This document shows positions 8,087 through 15,440 of a DNA stretch of 17,861 nt, in pieces. The DNA is taken from contig DGHT01000070.1 in the NCBI GenBank assembly GCA_002392765.1, positions 6,227 to 24,087 of the forward strand. The letters run 5' to 3'. Source of the stretch: Verrucomicrobia bacterium UBA3841. Its GTDB lineage: Bacteria; Verrucomicrobiota; Kiritimatiellia; RFP12; UBA1067. Position 1 is the stretch's first letter, and each line of letters starts with the position of its first letter. Both the position numbers and the translations under genes were made by a program. A model generated the notes under the pieces. It worked only from the letters and a program-made list of their open reading frames with translations. It ran no database searches and was not told the DNA's origin.

Positions 8087-9262
8087 ATGAAGATCGAGAA
8101 AAAAGAACTCGCGGACTGCCAGGTGGAACTGAAGCTGGTTTTCGACGAGTCCGAGGCCAAGGATATCAACAAGAGAGCGGTCGCCGCCGTGAGCTCCCGG
8201 GCTTCAATGCCGGGATTCCGCAAGGGCAAGGTTCCGCCGCAGATTGTGGAGAAGGAATTCGCGCCCGACATCGCGATGGCGAGAGTCCGCGCCATGGCGC
8301 GCCGCGCCGTCGACGCTGCAAAGGAAGAGAAAATCGAGCTGTTCAACACGCGCGAGATAACCGACGCCCATTTCGAAGACGGCAACTGGAGCGTTACGGC
8401 AGTTGTCGAGAAGCGTCCTGTTTTCGACCTGCCCGAATACAAGGGCATGTCCATCGCGCCGGCCGATACGACCGTCGCGGACGATGAGATAGACGGCATA
8501 ATCGCGAATATGCGCGAGACGGCGTCCACCTTCAACGACGCCGCCGAGGGCGCGACCGCCGCGGAAGGGGATATCATCCAGTACGACTACTCGGCGGAAA
8601 TCGACGGCAAGCCGGCGTCGGAAGTCTGCGCCGACGCGGGCGACGAGGCTGCGCAGGAGGGGGCCTGGGCGACGCTCGGCTCGAATCCGGAGGCTGTCGC
8701 GGCGGACAACGCGGCCGGCATGAAGGTCGGCGAGACGAAGGAGTTCGAGCGCAAGTTCGCGGACGATTTCCGCGTGGAAGGGCTCAGGGGGCTCAAGGCG
8801 AAATGCAAAATCACGCTCAAGACGCTCCGGTCCAAGTCCCCCGCGACGGACGAGCAGCTCCTCAAGGATAGTCAGACGAAGGATCTCGACGAGCTTCGCG
8901 GGAAGATCCGCGAGAATCTCGAGCGCAGGAAGAAACTGGCCGAGGAGCGCCGCCGCTACGACGAGGCCGCCGAGGGGCTCGTGTCAAGGTGCGATTTCGA
9001 AGTTCCGCTGTCGCAGATCGACAGGCTCGCGGACGCGACGCTCGAGGAATACAAGAACCGCGCGCTTTCGATGGGCCTTGACGCCGGCTACCTCAAGGAA
9101 AACCGCGAAAAGATCCAGAAGGAAGCCCGCGATTCGGCGATCAGGCAGATCAAGGCGTGGTACATCGCCGACGCCATCTGCAAAGCCGAGAAGATCGAGT
9201 GCAAGCCCGAGGAAACGCTCAACAAAGCCGTCGAGATCGTCCTTGCCAACGTCAAGAACTGA
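8087..9262 (+). CDS. tig: Trigger factor (ribosome-associated chaperone)
   Basis: Trigger factor binds ribosomal protein L23 at the exit tunnel and shields nascent chains. The signature loop GFRKGKVP is at residues 43-50 in the N-terminal ribosome-binding domain (about 1-145). A FKBP-like prolyl isomerase domain follows (about 150-245: EGDIIQYDY ... GLRGLKAKCKITL), then a long charged helical C-terminal domain. At 391 residues it is somewhat shorter than the roughly 430 typical of the family, mostly in the C-terminal arms. AGGAG at 8074-8078, 8 nt before the ATG, supports the start. It heads the classical tig-clpP-clpX order, which strengthens the call. Confidence 0.96.
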   Translation: MKIEKKELADCQVELKLVFDESEAKDINKRAVAAVSSRASMPGFRKGKVPPQIVEKEFAPDIAMARVRAMARRAVDAAKEEKIELFNTREITDAHFEDGNWSVTAVVEKRPVFDLPEYKGMSIAPADTTVADDEIDGIIANMRETASTFNDAAEGATAAEGDIIQYDYSAEIDGKPASEVCADAGDEAAQEGAWATLGSNPEAVAADNAAGMKVGETKEFERKFADDFRVEGLRGLKAKCKITLKTLRSKSPATDEQLLKDSQTKDLDELRGKIRENLERRKKLAEERRRYDEAAEGLVSRCDFEVPLSQIDRLADATLEEYKNRALSMGLDAGYLKENREKIQKEARDSAIRQIKAWYIADAICKAEKIECKPEETLNKAVEIVLANVKN

Positions 9263-9267
9263 AAAAC

Positions 9268-9858
9268 ATGGAACAGGGTTACATGATACCGTATGTCGTC
9301 GAGCAGACCGGCAAAGGCGAGCGCACGTACGACATATATTCGAGACTCCTTCTCGACCGCATCGTATTCATCTCCGGAGAGGTGAACGACGATATGGCCA
9401 ACGCGATAGTCGCGCAGCTGCTTTTCCTCCAGTCCCAGGACGATAAGAAGCAGATCAACGTCTACGTCAACTCGCCCGGCGGCAGCGTCACGGCCGGTCT
9501 TGCGATATACGACACCATGCAGTTCGTCAAGTGTCCGATCGCCACGTACTGCATCGGACAGGCCGCCTCCATGGGCGCCGTCCTGCTGACCGCCGGAACG
9601 AAGGGGCTGCGCCATGCGCTTCCCAACGCGCGCATCATGATCCACCAGCCGTGGGGCGGAGCCGAAGGCAAGGCCAGCGATATCGAAATCACGGCAAAGG
9701 AGATACTGCGCCTGAAGGAAATCCTCAATTCGATCCTCGCGAAGCACTCCGGAAAGACGGTCGAAGACGTGACGAAAGACACCGACCGCGACCATTTCAT
9801 GTCCGCAGAAGAGGCCATGCGCTGGGGGTTGATAGACAAGGTGGTAGAAAATGGCTAA
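9268..9858 (+). CDS. clpP: ATP-dependent Clp protease proteolytic subunit
   Basis: ClpP forms the tetradecameric serine-protease chamber fed by ClpX. With the ATG at 9268 the product has 196 residues, the normal size, starting MEQGYMIPYVVEQTGKGERT. The triad is visible: Ser101 in GQAASMGA, His126 in MIHQPWGG and Asp175 in DTDRDHF, with the family spacing of 25 and 49 residues. The oxyanion-region glycines (NSPGGSV) are intact. The start is 5 bp after the tig stop. An in-frame ATG at 9283 is an alternative, and a longer upstream extension would overlap tig and is rejected. The last 8 bp overlap clpX. Confidence 0.97.
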   Translation: MEQGYMIPYVVEQTGKGERTYDIYSRLLLDRIVFISGEVNDDMANAIVAQLLFLQSQDDKKQINVYVNSPGGSVTAGLAIYDTMQFVKCPIATYCIGQAASMGAVLLTAGTKGLRHALPNARIMIHQPWGGAEGKASDIEITAKEILRLKEILNSILAKHSGKTVEDVTKDTDRDHFMSAEEAMRWGLIDKVVENG

Positions 9859-11077
9859 ATCGAAAGAGTTGCAATGCTCCTTCTGCGGGCGCAGCTCCAA
9901 GGAAGTCCCGGTCGTTCCGGGCGCCGACGCCAACATCTGCATAGACTGCGTTTCGTACATCAGCAAGCTGATCGACGAAAGGATGTCGCCCGAAGTGAAA
10001 AAGGAGCGCGCGTCCGACACGAAGGCCAAGCTTCCCCCGACGCCGCTTCCGAGGGACATCAAGGCTTTTCTCGACCAGTACGTGATCGGCCACGACGAGA
10101 CGAAGAAAGTGCTTTCCGTCGCTGTTCACAACCACTACCGCCGTCTCGAGGCGTCTGAAAACCGCGATGCCGACAAGAAAGACGACGGCGTGGAGATCGA
10201 GAAGTCGAACATACTTCTTCTCGGACCAACCGGCACGGGCAAGACGCTTCTGGCCAAGACGCTCGCACGCATGCTCGGCGTTCCGTTCGCAATCGGCGAC
10301 GCGACCGTTCTCACCCAGGCGGGATACGTGGGCGAGGATGTCGAGAATCTCGTCAGATACCTTCTCCAGAACGCGAACGGGGACGTGGAACTCGCCAAGC
10401 GCGGAATCATATACGTCGACGAGATCGACAAGATCGCGTCCAAGACGGACAACGTGTCCATCACGCGCGACGTTTCCGGCGAAGGCGTGCAGCAGGCGCT
10501 GCTGAAGATCGTCGAGGGCACGACCTGCCGCATACCGCCCAAGGGCGGCAGGAAGCATCCCGACCAGGAGTACATCGAAGTAGACACGACGAACATCCTC
10601 TTCATCTGCGGAGGCGCGTTCGTCGGTCTCGACAAGATCGTCGCCGAAAGAACAGGCAAGCACCAGATCGGATTCGGCGCGGCGGAAGAGGACGGGACCA
10701 AAAAGGAACGGCTGGACGTCCGTCCGGAGGATCTCGTCAAGTTCGGTCTCATCCCGGAATTCACAGGCCGGCTTCCCATCATAACCTCCATGCAGGAGTT
10801 GACCGAAGACGACCTCGTGCGCGTCCTGACGGAGCCGAAGAATTCGCTCGTCAAGCAGTATAAGAAGCTTCTTGCGATGGACGGCGTCGATCTCGATTTC
10901 GAGCCGGACGCGCTCAAGGAGCTTGCCAAGGCCGCGCTTTCCCGGAAGACCGGCGCGCGCGGACTGAGGGCCGAGATGGAGCGGCTCATGACGGACATCA
11001 TGTACGACGCCCCGGGGAACGATTCGATGAAAAAGGTCGTCGTCACGGCTGAAATGATCAGGGAGAAGCTCAAATGA
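9851..11077 (+). CDS. clpX: ATP-dependent Clp protease ATP-binding subunit ClpX
   Basis: ClpX is the AAA+ hexameric unfoldase that feeds substrates to ClpP. All expected parts are present in 408 residues: the N-terminal four-cysteine zinc-binding domain (Cys9, 12, 30, 33), Walker A GPTGTGKT at 125-132, the pore loop GYVGED, Walker B IIYVDE at 186-191, the ClpP-docking IGF loop at 273-275, and the sensor-2 region with RKTGARGLRAEME. It overlaps clpP by 8 bp (ATGGCTAA) and panD by 4 bp (ATGA), so translation is probably coupled across the three genes. Nothing is missing and the protein should be functional. Confidence 0.98.
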   Translation: MAKSKELQCSFCGRSSKEVPVVPGADANICIDCVSYISKLIDERMSPEVKKERASDTKAKLPPTPLPRDIKAFLDQYVIGHDETKKVLSVAVHNHYRRLEASENRDADKKDDGVEIEKSNILLLGPTGTGKTLLAKTLARMLGVPFAIGDATVLTQAGYVGEDVENLVRYLLQNANGDVELAKRGIIYVDEIDKIASKTDNVSITRDVSGEGVQQALLKIVEGTTCRIPPKGGRKHPDQEYIEVDTTNILFICGGAFVGLDKIVAERTGKHQIGFGAAEEDGTKKERLDVRPEDLVKFGLIPEFTGRLPIITSMQELTEDDLVRVLTEPKNSLVKQYKKLLAMDGVDLDFEPDALKELAKAALSRKTGARGLRAEMERLMTDIMYDAPGNDSMKKVVVTAEMIREKLK

Positions 11078-11400
11078 CAATCGACCTTCTCAAGGCGAAA
11101 CTGCACCGCATACGCGTGACGGAGTCGTGTCTGGACTATGAAGGCTCCCTGACGCTCGACCCCGACGACATGGAAAGCGTCGGGATCCTTCCTTACGAGA
11201 AGATCCTCTGCGCGGACGTGGAGAACGGCGAGCGCTTCGAGACGTACGCCATACCCGGAAAACGCGGCAGCGGGGTGTGCTGTCTCAACGGCGCGGCCGC
11301 ACACAAGGGGAAGGTCGGCGACCGCCTGATCGTGATGGCGTTCGCTTCGATGACGCCGGAGGAAGCCGCCGTATTCGCGCCGAAGGTCAAGCATTTCTGA
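11074..11400 (+). CDS. panD: Aspartate 1-decarboxylase proenzyme
   Basis: PanD makes beta-alanine from L-aspartate for pantothenate and coenzyme A. It is made as an inactive precursor that self-cleaves to generate a pyruvoyl group. The cleavage site Gly24-Ser25 is present in DYEGSLTL, as are the catalytic Arg54 and Tyr58 (NGERFETYAI) and the NGAAAH motif. At 108 residues it is slightly shorter than the E. coli enzyme (126) at the C-terminus, which is common. Its ATG overlaps the clpX stop. No other pantothenate gene is in the window, so its place in the Clp operon is a local peculiarity. Confidence 0.95.
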   Translation: MTIDLLKAKLHRIRVTESCLDYEGSLTLDPDDMESVGILPYEKILCADVENGERFETYAIPGKRGSGVCCLNGAAAHKGKVGDRLIVMAFASMTPEEAAVFAPKVKHF

Positions 11401-11401
11401 A

Positions 11402-12658
11402 GTGGCTCCTCTGCTGTTCTGCATTCTTTTCCTCCTGTCCGCATTTTTCTCCGGCGCGGAGACGATTCTTTTTTCTCTGACGCCCGCGCAGCGTTCGCGC
11501 ATAAAAGAGCGCAGTCCGGGGTCCGCCCGCGCGATCGAAAAATGCGTAGGCGATTCGGCGATGCTGCTTTCCACGATTCTCGTCGGGAACACGCTCGTCA
11601 ATTTCGCCATCGCCACTCTCGGCTACACGATACTCGATTCGGCGTTCCCGAAATACGGCGGTCCGCTGGCCGTTCCGGCAGTGACGGCGCTTCTTCTCGT
11701 GTTCGGCGAGATAACCCCGAAGCGTCTCGCGCTGAGATACGCCGAAAGCCTCGCTCCCGCGTGCGCCAGGCTCTTGATTTTCTGGAAGGCTCTTTTGAGG
11801 CCGTTCACCGCGGCGTTCAGTTTTTCTTCGCGCGCTTTCGCGGGGGCGATCGTGCAGGAGCGCAAGGCGCTTTCCGACGCCGAACTCGTGTCGGTCCTCG
11901 AAGTGGCCGCCGAGAAGGGGGAAGTGGCGCAGACCGATGCCGACATGATCGAAGGCGTTTTGCGTCTTTCGGAGCTTCACGCCAGCGACGAGATGACGCC
12001 GAGAGTCGATATCGAAGGCTTCGATTCCGATCTTCCCGAGGAAACGCGGCGCGAAAAACTCGCCCGCGCCAGGCATTCTTTCCTGCCTGTCTACAAACGC
12101 ACCCCCGACGCCATCGAGGGCGTCATGGAAAGAGCCACCGGCAAAATCGAAGACGCGCTCTTCGTCCCCGAGCAGGTGGGGCTCGACGATCTTCTCTACA
12201 CGTTGCGCAAGTCCGGCAAGCCCATGGCCGTGGTCCTCGACGAATACGGAGGCACCGCCGGGATAATCACGCTCAACGACATCATGGAACTCGTCATGGG
12301 CCCAGGAGTGTTCGGCGAGGAAAGCGACGAGCCGCTCATAAAGCGCGTTTCGAGGAACGTGTGGGTTATCGACGCGAGGGCGTCGATAGACGAGATAAAC
12401 CGCGATCTCGGGGTGGAACTTTACGCCGAGGACACCGACAGGCTGTCCGGCTGGGTCGCGAGCCACGCCGAGCGCATCCCCCACGTCGGACAGCAGATCG
12501 AAGCGCAGGGGTGCCGCGCAACGGTGCTGTCGAGACGCAAAAGGCGCGTCGACAGCGTCAAGCTCGAGGTCCTCAAATATCCTGAAAAGGATACGGACGA
12601 GGATCTGATAGCCGAGACGGACGAACAGGTCGAAAAAACCGAGGAGGACAACAAATGA
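11402..12658 (+). CDS. CNNM/CorC-HlyC family transporter-like protein with CBS pair
   Basis: Members of this family (CorC, YfjD or HlyC-type, often misnamed hemolysins) are inner-membrane proteins linked to Mg2+ or other ion export. The CNNM (DUF21) transmembrane domain covers about residues 1-150, with the signature SGAETILFS near the start and GEITPKRLA later. A CBS-domain pair spans about 190-305 (DEMTPRVDIEGF ... VVLDEYGGTAGIITLNDIMELVMG), and a CorC_HlyC C-terminal domain spans about 313-392 (DRLSGWVASHAERIPHVGQ). The tail is acidic. The start is a GTG one base after the panD stop. The 4-bp ATGA overlap with the next gene implies a functional pair. Confidence 0.92.
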   Translation: MAPLLFCILFLLSAFFSGAETILFSLTPAQRSRIKERSPGSARAIEKCVGDSAMLLSTILVGNTLVNFAIATLGYTILDSAFPKYGGPLAVPAVTALLLVFGEITPKRLALRYAESLAPACARLLIFWKALLRPFTAAFSFSSRAFAGAIVQERKALSDAELVSVLEVAAEKGEVAQTDADMIEGVLRLSELHASDEMTPRVDIEGFDSDLPEETRREKLARARHSFLPVYKRTPDAIEGVMERATGKIEDALFVPEQVGLDDLLYTLRKSGKPMAVVLDEYGGTAGIITLNDIMELVMGPGVFGEESDEPLIKRVSRNVWVIDARASIDEINRDLGVELYAEDTDRLSGWVASHAERIPHVGQQIEAQGCRATVLSRRKRRVDSVKLEVLKYPEKDTDEDLIAETDEQVEKTEEDNK

Positions 12659-13290
12659 CGGTCCTGCTTGCGATTTCGATGATTGCGGCGCTCGCTCTCG
12701 CCGCTTTCTGCGCCGGGGCGGAGACGGCGTTCATGTCGGTCAACCGCGGACGCATCGTCCACCTCGCCCATTACGGAAGCGAAACGGCGCGCATTGTCCA
12801 GAAGGCTCTTTCTTCAATGAACCGCACCCTGACGTCGCTCCTGATCGGCAACAATATCGCGCACGTTGTGTTTTCCGCAGCGTCCGCCGCGCTCGGCGCG
12901 AGACTTTGGGCGATGACGTGGGAGCGGACGGTGTGGACGGCGGGGTCGGCGCTGGCGATTCTCTATCTTAGCGAATTTCTGCCGAAGCTTTTCTGCGCCA
13001 CGCGCCCTCTGACGCGGATATTGGCGCTGTCGAAGGCATACGCGGTGTTCGCGGCGGTCCTGCGTCCCGTCACCGCCGCCGCGATGGCCGTCACCGGGAT
13101 TTTCATAAAGAAAGGCGAGAACCGCTACACTGTCACGCCGAACGAGATAATGCGCATCCTCCAGGACAGGAAAGACGGAGTGAAGCTTACCGATTTCGAA
13201 AGCGCTCTCATATCGCGCATAGTGACGCTGCGCAGGAAAGGGGAGGCGATAACGGTCGAATCCCTCCTTTCCGCCCTTGACTCCGAATGA
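12655..13290 (+). CDS. CNNM (DUF21)-only membrane protein, paralogue of the upstream gene
   Basis: The 211-residue product repeats the beginning of the preceding protein: hydrophobic start, AGAETAFMSVNRGRI, LLIGNNIAHVVFSAAS and SEFLPKLF, the CNNM domain hallmarks. It then ends after a short cytoplasmic segment (VTPNEIMRILQDRKDG...LLSALDSE) where CBS domains would start. It therefore lacks the CBS pair and CorC_HlyC domain. It may pair with the full-length paralogue as a heterodimer; this is inference from the 4-bp overlap and similarity. It is the last gene of the operon and converges on the flippase. Confidence 0.88.
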   Translation: MTVLLAISMIAALALAAFCAGAETAFMSVNRGRIVHLAHYGSETARIVQKALSSMNRTLTSLLIGNNIAHVVFSAASAALGARLWAMTWERTVWTAGSALAILYLSEFLPKLFCATRPLTRILALSKAYAVFAAVLRPVTAAAMAVTGIFIKKGENRYTVTPNEIMRILQDRKDGVKLTDFESALISRIVTLRRKGEAITVESLLSALDSE

Positions 13291-13319
13291 AGTCCGCCGC
13301 CGGTGCGATCAGGCGGATT
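13291..13319. terminator. Possible hairpin between the convergent genes
   Basis: AGTCCGCC (13291-13298) can pair with GGCGGATT (13312-13319), including one G-T wobble, around a 13-base loop. It lies exactly between the two convergent stop codons and overlaps the flippase stop. The following T run is short. Evidence is limited to the stem and the position. Confidence 0.35.
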
Positions 13320-14856
13320 TCGCGCCTTTGCCGCGCTTGGAAAAAGCGCGGACGGCGGCGGTGAAATCGCCCCTGAAGGCGGCAAAGGCGAGAACGAGGG
13401 AAACGATCCCCGCAATCGCGCCTTTCACAAGGAATCCGCGCGCGCCGTTAATCTGGATGAAGCGCGTCGAACACCAGGCCGCCGCGCATATCGCAATCGC
13501 GTACGCCGCGAACACGCCCTGCGTTTTCCAGTACGTGCGCAGCTTTTTGCGGTCGAAGAACGATGTGAACGTCACATACGACTCCCACGGCATCTGGATG
13601 AAAACGTAGGAGAGGATCGTCGAAAGAATCACGCCGTCGAGTTTGTATGCGTCCGGGAGGTAGATCACGAACGAAATGTTCATCGCGAGGTTGGCCACGC
13701 CCGCGACGATCGGCTTCCATCTGTCTTCGCGCCATATCGACGCGGCTGCCTTGAACGTAAGCAGCGGCTGACGGGACTGGTTTACGCAGAAATAGAGAAC
13801 CATCAAAAGCGGGGTCAGCGCGTGCCGGACGAGTTCCGGCTTGGAGCCCGTCCATATTTCGATGAAGGGCTGGTACATGGCCGACATCATCGCGGCGCAC
13901 CATATCACGGCGACGAGCGTCAATCTGTTCGCTTTCATGAACAGTTCGAAATTCGCCTCCTTCGATTCCGTGTGGACCTTGTTTCCGAATCCGGCAGTCA
14001 TGGAGTTGTACAGCGCCCAGATCATCCCCGCTACGGCCGTCACGACGTAGTAGTAGTTTCCGTACGCCGCCACTGCGACGAGACCGAGAAAGGCCGATAT
14101 GACGATGTTGTCCACGAAGTTTGAAATCGTGGCTCCGACCTTGTGCATGAATATGTATTTGACGTCCGACACTACGCGTCTGCGCGATGCGGCGTCGAGC
14201 GCGCCCCTGGGTTCGATCTCGGGGAAAAGCCTGCGCGATTCGCGGTATGTGAGGAGGTTCTGCGCAACCGTGAAAACGACCGTCGCGAGGACGTATGCGT
14301 AGTAGTTCCTCGTCAGGTAGAGCGTCAGGAAAACCGTCAGGTACTGGCAGATCGAAGTGGCGGATCTGATGTTGGTAAGAACGTCGTTGCGCTGGTAGGC
14401 GTTCAAAACCGAACCGCGGTATGCGAAGAGGAAGTAGCTGACGGACGTGTTCGCGAGGTGGATGAGGTAAAGTATGTGCAGATCGACATCGGCCGGCACG
14501 CTGCCTTTCACGAGCGTGCGCAGAAAGGGCAGCAGACACAGACCGAACGCGAGGATGACGCTGCCGACCCATCTGTACACCGTTCTGTAGAATTTGAGGT
14601 ACGCGCATACGAGACCGCGGTCGTCGTCGGCTATCGGTTTGTACATCGAACACACCACCGCCGTGCCGAATCCCAGGTCGGCGAGCATGAGAACGCCCAG
14701 CACCGACGTGAAAAGGCCGTTGAGCCCCAGGTATTCCGGTCCCATCAGCCAGAGGAACAGCGTCCTGTTCAAAAACGGGAAAACAAGACCGAGAGCCTTG
14801 TTCAAAGAGGCCGATATGATATTCCTTTTCGTGTTCTTTGCGAAATCTAGTTTCAT
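13309..14856 (-). CDS. Polysaccharide flippase (Wzx/MOP-superfamily exporter)
   Basis: The 515-residue protein is hydrophobic throughout, with about 12-14 predicted membrane helices. It begins with the typical MOP-family N-terminus: KNTKRNIISASLNKALGLVF, then PEYLGLNGLFTSVLGVLMLADLGFGTA. Such proteins flip lipid-linked oligosaccharide units across the inner membrane for O-antigen, capsule or exopolysaccharide. No glycosyltransferases flank it, so it stands alone here and its substrate is unknown. The C-terminus is basic (FSKRGKGAKSA). No Shine-Dalgarno precedes the ATG, and an extended -10 (TGATATTAT) ends 9 nt before it, as at pheS. Confidence 0.9.
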   Translation of the reverse strand: MKLDFAKNTKRNIISASLNKALGLVFPFLNRTLFLWLMGPEYLGLNGLFTSVLGVLMLADLGFGTAVVCSMYKPIADDDRGLVCAYLKFYRTVYRWVGSVILAFGLCLLPFLRTLVKGSVPADVDLHILYLIHLANTSVSYFLFAYRGSVLNAYQRNDVLTNIRSATSICQYLTVFLTLYLTRNYYAYVLATVVFTVAQNLLTYRESRRLFPEIEPRGALDAASRRRVVSDVKYIFMHKVGATISNFVDNIVISAFLGLVAVAAYGNYYYVVTAVAGMIWALYNSMTAGFGNKVHTESKEANFELFMKANRLTLVAVIWCAAMMSAMYQPFIEIWTGSKPELVRHALTPLLMVLYFCVNQSRQPLLTFKAAASIWREDRWKPIVAGVANLAMNISFVIYLPDAYKLDGVILSTILSYVFIQMPWESYVTFTSFFDRKKLRTYWKTQGVFAAYAIAICAAAWCSTRFIQINGARGFLVKGAIAGIVSLVLAFAAFRGDFTAAVRAFSKRGKGAKSA

Positions 14857-14865
14857 TATCGGTAT

Positions 14866-14874
14866 ATAATATCA
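14866..14874 (-). promoter_or_regulatory. Extended -10 promoter of the flippase gene (leaderless geometry)
   Basis: On the reverse strand the sequence reads TTTTTTGATATTAT, matching the pheS element at all but one position of the box (TATTAT for TATAAT). The box ends 9 nt before the ATG, so transcription should begin within a few nucleotides of the start codon. Confidence 0.6.
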
Positions 14875-14959
14875 AAAAATCTGATTAAAATCATGTCTGA
14901 AATCGCGGATGCGTTTCGCAGATCCGTTAAATTTCACAATTTCACAATTTCAATTATTT

Positions 14960-14968
14960 TGATATAAT
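14960..14968 (+). promoter_or_regulatory. Orphan extended -10 promoter upstream of the methyltransferase remnant
   Basis: TGATATAAT after TTTT matches the other promoters of this window, and is preceded by repeated TTTCACAA words. The reading frame it should serve is missing; repeat sequence follows instead, and methyltransferase homology only resumes near 15100. It is likely the original promoter of that gene, left behind when its 5' part was lost. Confidence 0.5.
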
Positions 14969-14996
14969 ATTCCCATTCCGCGAGGCGAGAAGCGAA

Positions 14997-15095
14997 TGTA
15001 AAATGTAAAGTGTAAAGTTGCGGAGATGCGGCATCTTGCCGCGTCGCAAACGGAAAACAGGCCACCATTTTACATTTTCAATTTTTCATTTTACA
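14997..15095. repeat. Nested element: TGTAAAATG inverted repeats around a GCGGCA hairpin
   Basis: TGTAAAATG at 14997-15005 is perfectly inverted at 15087-15095 (CATTTTACA), and 15000-15012 matches inverted 15066-15078 at 12 of 13 positions. Both arms are stuttering TGTAAA/TTTACA tracts. In the centre (15022-15047) lies GGAGATGCGGCATC..., the unit of the 55-bp array. The right arm abuts the methyltransferase remnant almost directly. Confidence 0.7.
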
Positions 15096-15099
15096 CTCA

Positions 15100-15306
15100 T
15101 ATGACGGTATAATGGGGGTGCCAATAACATTCATTGACAAGTACAATCCAGAGCAATTTGAGCTTATTGTAATCGGAAGAGGCGAGTTGGGGCGAGAAAT
15201 CGGAGTGAAGAAGAACGCGAGGGGCAGAACCGATCTTCAGCTGACCGTGAACGGCAAGCCAACTTGGCCTTTTCAGCGCATACTCATCCGCCGGAGGAGT
15301 GAGTGA
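15100..15306 (+). pseudogene. 5'-truncated EcoRI-type adenine-specific DNA methyltransferase
   Basis: The frame reads YDGIMGVPITFIDKYNPEQF, then GRGELGREIGVKKNARG and finally PFQRILIRRR, which I recognise as the C-terminal end of EcoRI-type adenine methyltransferases (usually above 300 residues). Roughly the last 65-68 residues remain. The S-adenosylmethionine-binding and catalytic motifs, which lie N-terminal, are gone. Homology starts at about 15100, where the inverted-repeat element ends. The apparent ATG at 15112 is an internal methionine (DGIMGVP), and the TATAAT at 15108-15113 is just the codons GGT-ATA-ATG. A restriction-type gene remnant follows, which suggests a former restriction-modification pair. 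Confidence 0.7.
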
Positions 15307-15309
15307 TTG

Positions 15310-15381
15310 ACAAACGGATTTGTTCGCGTCTAACGGCGCTCACCGAAAACGAGGTGCACAGAACCGGGCGAATCCGTTTGT
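15310..15381. repeat. Inverted repeat with 11-bp perfect arms
   Basis: ACAAACGGATT (15310-15320) is exactly inverted as AATCCGTTTGT (15371-15381). The 50-bp interior has further short complementarities (GTTC/GAAC, CACC/GGTG). It starts 4 bp after the methyltransferase stop and is followed at once by the CTCTGCG repeat. It could be a transcript-end structure or a small mobile palindrome; no T run is present. Confidence 0.6.
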
Positions 15382-15384
15382 AAG

Positions 15385-15410
15385 CTCTGCGTCTCTGCGC
15401 CTCTGCGTGA
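15385..15410 (-). repeat. Dispersed copy of the CACAGAGG-family repeat
   Basis: CTCTGCGTCTCTGCGCCTCT... is the reverse complement of a diverged copy of the arm at 181-203: CAGAGGCGCAGAGACGCAGAG here against CAGAGGCACAGAGACACAGAG there. Only substitutions separate the two, so this is one family found at both ends of the window. Confidence 0.55.
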
Positions 15411-15440
15411 GAAGAATCTTTGAAAGAAAAGGAACACAAC

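Noticed and set aside
9157..9267. N-terminal extension of ClpP
   Set aside because: It is the tig coding region read in another frame; the ATG at 9268 gives the normal ClpP length and N-terminus.
9797..11616. Long reverse-strand frames opposite clpX and panD
   Set aside because: They mirror well-identified genes and show no recognisable domain.
15108..15113. TATAAT box before the ATG at 15112
   Set aside because: It lies within the codons GGT-ATA-ATG of the methyltransferase remnant (DGIMGVP), and the box overlaps the supposed start codon, so it is coding sequence and not a promoter.
15310..15381. Integron attC site (GTTAGAC on the reverse strand)
   Set aside because: The core-like heptamer has no complementary partner at the expected distance, and no integrase is in the window.
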